A stretch of 8,957 bases of DNA, from assembly GCA_031254675.1 (NCBI GenBank), contig JAIRTV010000285.1:1-8957 (forward strand), written 5' to 3'. Under the pieces are notes generated by a model. The model saw only the letters and a list, made by a program, of their open reading frames with translations, ran no database searches and was not told the DNA's origin. Source of the DNA: Planctomycetaceae bacterium. Its GTDB lineage: Bacteria; Planctomycetota; Planctomycetia; Pirellulales; Thermoguttaceae. Below are positions 6,376-8,957 of this stretch, piece by piece; position 1 is the stretch's first letter, and the number at the start of each line of letters is the position of its first letter. The translations under genes were made by a program, and so were the position numbers.

Positions 6376-7677
6376 ATGTTATTACGATTAAAGATAAAAA
6401 ATTTTCTGTCGTGTTATGATGAAGTTGTGTTTGATATGTTTCCGAACATTGAGCAAAAGAACTTTCAACACCATATTTATAACAATATGGAAGTTCCAAT
6501 TTTAAAACAAGCCGCAATTTACGGCGCTAACGGAGCAGGTAAATCAAATTTCATCAAAGCCGTAACATTTCTTCGCAATTTTATCATACGCAAAAACTTC
6601 CTGAAATCAATTAATTTGAATGACTATCTATTCCAACTCACAAAAGAAAAATCACAGACAATTTTTTTTGAAATAGAATTTTTTCACAGAGAGGAATATT
6701 ACATTTATAACGTCAAAATCAGCAAAAAAGAAATTTACGAAAAACTATCAAATTCTGGTATTGGTAAAGCAGACGATAAATTAATATTTGAGAGAAAAGG
6801 CACAAATATTATTTCGCCATCAATTCAAAATGAATCTCTTGTTAAACAATTACTGTCAAAAAATCCTCGTTCTTCGTTGATCCCTTTAAATCTACAATTT
6901 CCTGTTCTTGACGATGACAAAGCCAAACATATTTATGATTGGTTTTCTAAAAAAATGGAAATCATATTATCAAACAGCACTATTCCGGCACTGATAAAAT
7001 TGTTGTCGCAAGAACAGCAACTTTTAAGTTTCGCTAATAAGGTTTTTGAAAGTGTTGGAGTTGGTATTGATGAGATTAAAATCCGCAATACGCCTTTGGA
7101 AAAATTAATCAAAAAATCAGAAGATGCAGAATTAAATCAAATTATCAGTATTGATTCTTTGCAAAAAGTCAGCAATATTGTACAGTTCCAAGATAATCGT
7201 AATTTATTAAATATTACAATTCAGGAAGGTAAAAAAACAGTACAAGAATTATTGTTCAACCAAATAGGACGTGACGGTTATCGTAAAGCAATGAAAATCT
7301 CTGCTCAATCAGATGGAACAGTACGGCTTTTAACTTTAATTCCGGCGTTGTGGCGGGCGATGAATGAAGGGAAAGTTATTTTTATAGATGAGATTGAAAG
7401 TAGCATTCATCCGTGTTTGATGTTTGAGCTTTTGCGTTTTTATGCTAACAACAATTCCAATGGACAAATTATTTTTACTACGCATATAACACAATTATTA
7501 AACCAACAGGAATTAGTTCGACCTGATGAAATTTGGTTTGTAGAGAAATCCGAAGGAAATACGAAGTTGTATTCTTTGAGCGATTTTAAATTGCAAAATA
7601 CGTCCAATATTGAGAACGGCTATTTAGACGGTCGTTATGGTGCTATACCTGTAATTGACGAAATCAGTATAGAATAA
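6376..7677 (+). CDS. AAA15/RloA-type ABC-like ATPase, putative defence sensor
   Basis: A 433-residue ATPase of the AAA15/AAA21 (RloA/OLD-like) group. The N-terminus LRLKIKNFLSC is the usual opening strand. The Walker A is GANGAGKS at residues 50-57, an insertion spans about 100-300, and a signature-like segment is QSDGT at 311-315. Walker B is VIFIDE at 334-339 (D338, E339), followed by the D-loop ESSIHP. The switch histidine is H370 in FTTHITQLL. The C-terminal YGAIPVIDEI is typical of RloA-like proteins. All ATP-binding motifs look intact. Such ATPases act with a partner effector, and here an RloB-family gene follows after 18 bp, implying an operon. Genes of this pair type were named from restriction-modification loci and resemble abortive-infection pairs. 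The ATG at 6376 has no clear ribosome binding site. Codon use is much more AT-rich than in lptD or nifU, consistent with acquisition by transfer. Confidence 0.88.
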   Translation: MLLRLKIKNFLSCYDEVVFDMFPNIEQKNFQHHIYNNMEVPILKQAAIYGANGAGKSNFIKAVTFLRNFIIRKNFLKSINLNDYLFQLTKEKSQTIFFEIEFFHREEYYIYNVKISKKEIYEKLSNSGIGKADDKLIFERKGTNIISPSIQNESLVKQLLSKNPRSSLIPLNLQFPVLDDDKAKHIYDWFSKKMEIILSNSTIPALIKLLSQEQQLLSFANKVFESVGVGIDEIKIRNTPLEKLIKKSEDAELNQIISIDSLQKVSNIVQFQDNRNLLNITIQEGKKTVQELLFNQIGRDGYRKAMKISAQSDGTVRLLTLIPALWRAMNEGKVIFIDEIESSIHPCLMFELLRFYANNNSNGQIIFTTHITQLLNQQELVRPDEIWFVEKSEGNTKLYSLSDFKLQNTSNIENGYLDGRYGAIPVIDEISIE

Positions 7678-7690
7678 TATTGACAATATT
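7676..7690. repeat. Small inverted repeat in the ATPase-RloB junction
   Basis: AATATT-GAC-AATATT overlaps the ATPase stop codon and fills most of the 18-bp gap before the RloB ATG. As RNA it would form only a weak all-A/U stem. It could modulate coupling between the genes, or simply reflect AT-richness. Confidence 0.3.
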
Positions 7691-7695
7691 AAAGA

Positions 7696-8538
7696 ATGAG
7701 ATATTACAAAAAATCAAATCCTGAAAAACCTACTTTATCTAAAAAATCACGAAAGACTGATGTTGTTAGTTCAGAATTTTCGGATATACCGATTAATGTT
7801 GCGGAAGTAAATTACAGAAAAAAATATGGTGTTAAATCACCCCAAGCTTTTTTTGTAATTATTTCAGGCGGTGAAGAACGCGAAAAGAAGTATTTCAAAA
7901 TTATTGCTAATCAAGATAAATTCCGCAGAATAAAAATCAAATTTATTGCCGACCCCAATCAATTAAATCCTGATGGCATGTTGGAAAAAGCGGAAGATGA
8001 ACAAAAACGTTATCAAACAAGTCAAGGCGAACAACCTGATAAATTTTTTATTGTGTCTGATGTTGATCATTTTATGAATGATTTATTGCGGATTAAACCC
8101 AAGTGCGAAAAATCTAATATCTCTTTGATAATCAGCAATTCTTGTTTTGAAATTTGGCTTTATTATGGCAAAACCAAGCAACGACCTACTGACTTTATTA
8201 TCCCTGAAGATTACCTTAAAATAAGCAGAGCATTTAAAAATTACCTTAACAATAAATTCAAAGGCGGTATTGATCCGCGTCATGCTATTTTCGATATTGA
8301 AGCTGCAATCGCCAACTCTCACGCAAACTACAACGAAGATAATAACGGAATACCAAAACTATTTTCAACAAATATGTTTCAATTAGCAAAACAACTGTTA
8401 CCTTTCATTAAAGATGAATTGAGCAAAATGATCGCAGACAATAAAGTAAAAAACCAAATGTTCAAAAAAAATTACAAAATAAAGATTTTAAAAAGTGTGA
8501 TTCGTAATATAATCAGTGAAATAATTAATTTTTTGTAA
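7696..8538 (+). CDS. rloB: RloB-family protein, TOPRIM-like putative effector
   Basis: A 280-residue protein with the RloB layout. A basic N-terminus of about 50 residues precedes the core strand FFVIISGGEEREKKYF (52-67), where family members usually have an E-G-E-x-T-E-x-x-Y-F motif. Next comes FFIVSDVDHF (117-126) with D122 and D124, then the hallmark ISNSCFEIWLYY (146-157). A later segment STNMFQLAKQLL (224-235) matches the usual family end, and about 40 extra basic/hydrophobic residues follow. The order Glu-rich motif then DxD is that of a TOPRIM nuclease fold, which suggests nucleic-acid cleavage, but nuclease activity is inference. Residue 58 is Gly where the first conserved Glu would be. 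It follows the ATPase gene by 18 bp and shares its AT-rich codon use, so the two likely form one system. No good ribosome binding site is seen. Confidence 0.82.
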   Translation: MRYYKKSNPEKPTLSKKSRKTDVVSSEFSDIPINVAEVNYRKKYGVKSPQAFFVIISGGEEREKKYFKIIANQDKFRRIKIKFIADPNQLNPDGMLEKAEDEQKRYQTSQGEQPDKFFIVSDVDHFMNDLLRIKPKCEKSNISLIISNSCFEIWLYYGKTKQRPTDFIIPEDYLKISRAFKNYLNNKFKGGIDPRHAIFDIEAAIANSHANYNEDNNGIPKLFSTNMFQLAKQLLPFIKDELSKMIADNKVKNQMFKKNYKIKILKSVIRNIISEIINFL

Positions 8539-8676
8539 TTATTTCGTAGTAATTTTTTAATAAATCATTTTCAATCAATTGAGCAAAAATAAAATAAATT
8601 CAACTACATAATATATTGTTGTCCAATATGGGTGCAGAGGATTGTAGAAATTTTATTATTGGAAATTATTGAAAAA

Positions 8677-8694
8677 CTATTTTGAACAAAATAG
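8677..8694. promoter_or_regulatory. Dyad operator candidate before the HI0074/HepT-type gene
   Basis: CTATTTTG-AA-CAAAATAG has perfect 8-bp arms around a 2-bp centre. It ends 9 bp before the ATG at 8704 and overlaps the ribosome binding site. This is the position expected for an autoregulatory operator of a toxin-antitoxin pair, or for an RNA hairpin masking translation. Confidence 0.5.
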
Positions 8695-8697
8695 GAA
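8693..8697 (+). promoter_or_regulatory. Ribosome binding site of the HI0074/HepT-type gene
   Basis: AGGAA lies 6 nt before the ATG at 8704. It is the clearest Shine-Dalgarno site before any gene in the window and fixes this start. It overlaps the right arm of the 8677-8694 dyad. Confidence 0.65.
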
Positions 8698-8703
8698 TTT
8701 TGT

Positions 8704-8957
8704 ATGAAAATTGATTTATCGTCATTTGAAAATGCGTTATTGAGTTTGCAAGAATCGTGGGAAGCCTTTCAAGGAGATACATCCAATCGTTTTATACGTG
8801 ACTCGGTAATTCAACGATTTGAATATACTTATGAGTTGGCGCATAAGATGTTGAAGAGATTTTTATCTGCTTCCGAATTTAACGGACAAAATATAAAAGA
8901 GATGTTTTTCGCGGATGTGATTAGATTGGCGTTGTCGAAGGGTTTGTTGAGTCAAGA
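8704..8957 (+). CDS. HI0074/HepT-type nucleotidyltransferase substrate-binding protein (partial, 3' end off window)
   Basis: The first 84 residues of a helical protein of the HI0074 family, the substrate-binding partner of minimal nucleotidyltransferases (MNT/HepT-type toxin-antitoxin pairs). The family hallmarks are visible in order: the opening MKIDLSSFENALLSL, the motif IRDSVIQRFEYTYELAHKML (31-50), then KRFL, and the FFADVIRLALSKGLL segment (68-82). The C-terminal half, including any catalytic R-x4-H-like motif and the HxY tail, lies beyond the window. The start is fixed by AGGAA 6 nt upstream. The partner nucleotidyltransferase is not in the window upstream, so it should lie just downstream if the pair is intact. 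Its nearness to the RloA/RloB-like genes fits a defence/toxin-antitoxin cluster. Confidence 0.85.
   Translation, partial: MKIDLSSFENALLSLQESWEAFQGDTSNRFIRDSVIQRFEYTYELAHKMLKRFLSASEFNGQNIKEMFFADVIRLALSKGLLSQ

Larger units (their letters stand above)
8539..8703. other. AT-rich intergenic region between RloB and HI0074-type genes
   Basis: This contains no recognisable gene. It includes a second TCAATTGA (8575-8582), a less AT-rich patch around 8623-8645, and the dyad and ribosome binding site just before 8704. No convincing terminator hairpin with a T-run was found after rloB, so read-through into the next gene cannot be excluded. Confidence 0.4.

Noticed and set aside
8083..8322. 79-codon minus-strand ORF inside rloB
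   Set aside because: It is antisense to conserved RloB motifs and has no independent support.
6448..8588. Three copies of ATTGAGCAAAA (6448-6458, 8418-8428, 8578-8588)
   Set aside because: Two lie inside coding sequence in different contexts, and an AT-rich 11-mer can recur by chance; no structure links them.

Overview
The window looks like chromosomal DNA from a diderm (LPS-bearing) bacterium. A PVC-group organism, probably Planctomycetota, is my best guess. The basis is the combination of a long LptD-like protein, a three-domain NifU, a DUF1844 protein, AT-leaning codon use and a lack of clear Shine-Dalgarno sites. This assignment is inference from gene content, not from a marker gene.

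Left half (about 1-5910, mostly minus strand, moderate G+C): the start of a membrane-anchored protein runs off the left edge (1-98). Next come nifU (223-1215) and a DUF1844 gene (1258-1620), closely spaced and probably co-transcribed from a promoter near 1704-1731. A doubtful 60-codon ORF follows (1728-1910), then a tandem array of seven short palindromes at about 21-bp spacing (1965-2105). A very large lptD-like outer-membrane gene (2151-5825) has a plausible promoter at 5856-5884.

Right half (about 5940-8957, plus strand, visibly AT-richer): it begins with a frameshifted remnant of an IS3-family transposase (about 6103-6254). A tight two-gene unit follows: an AAA15/RloA-type ATPase (6376-7677) and, 18 bp later, an RloB-family protein with a TOPRIM-like layout (7696-8538). 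The right edge holds the 5' part of an HI0074/HepT-type nucleotidyltransferase partner gene (8704-8957), preceded by a good ribosome binding site that is overlapped by an 8-bp-arm dyad.

Interpretation: the left side is housekeeping (Fe-S cluster assembly, LPS export). The right side reads as a small acquired defence/toxin-antitoxin island. The ATPase plus RloB pair resembles ATPase/TOPRIM abortive-infection modules such as PARIS, and the RloB member appears to lack the usual first TOPRIM glutamate. The most distinctive non-coding signal is the palindrome array. Its two sequence types differ by paired changes that keep the arms complementary.
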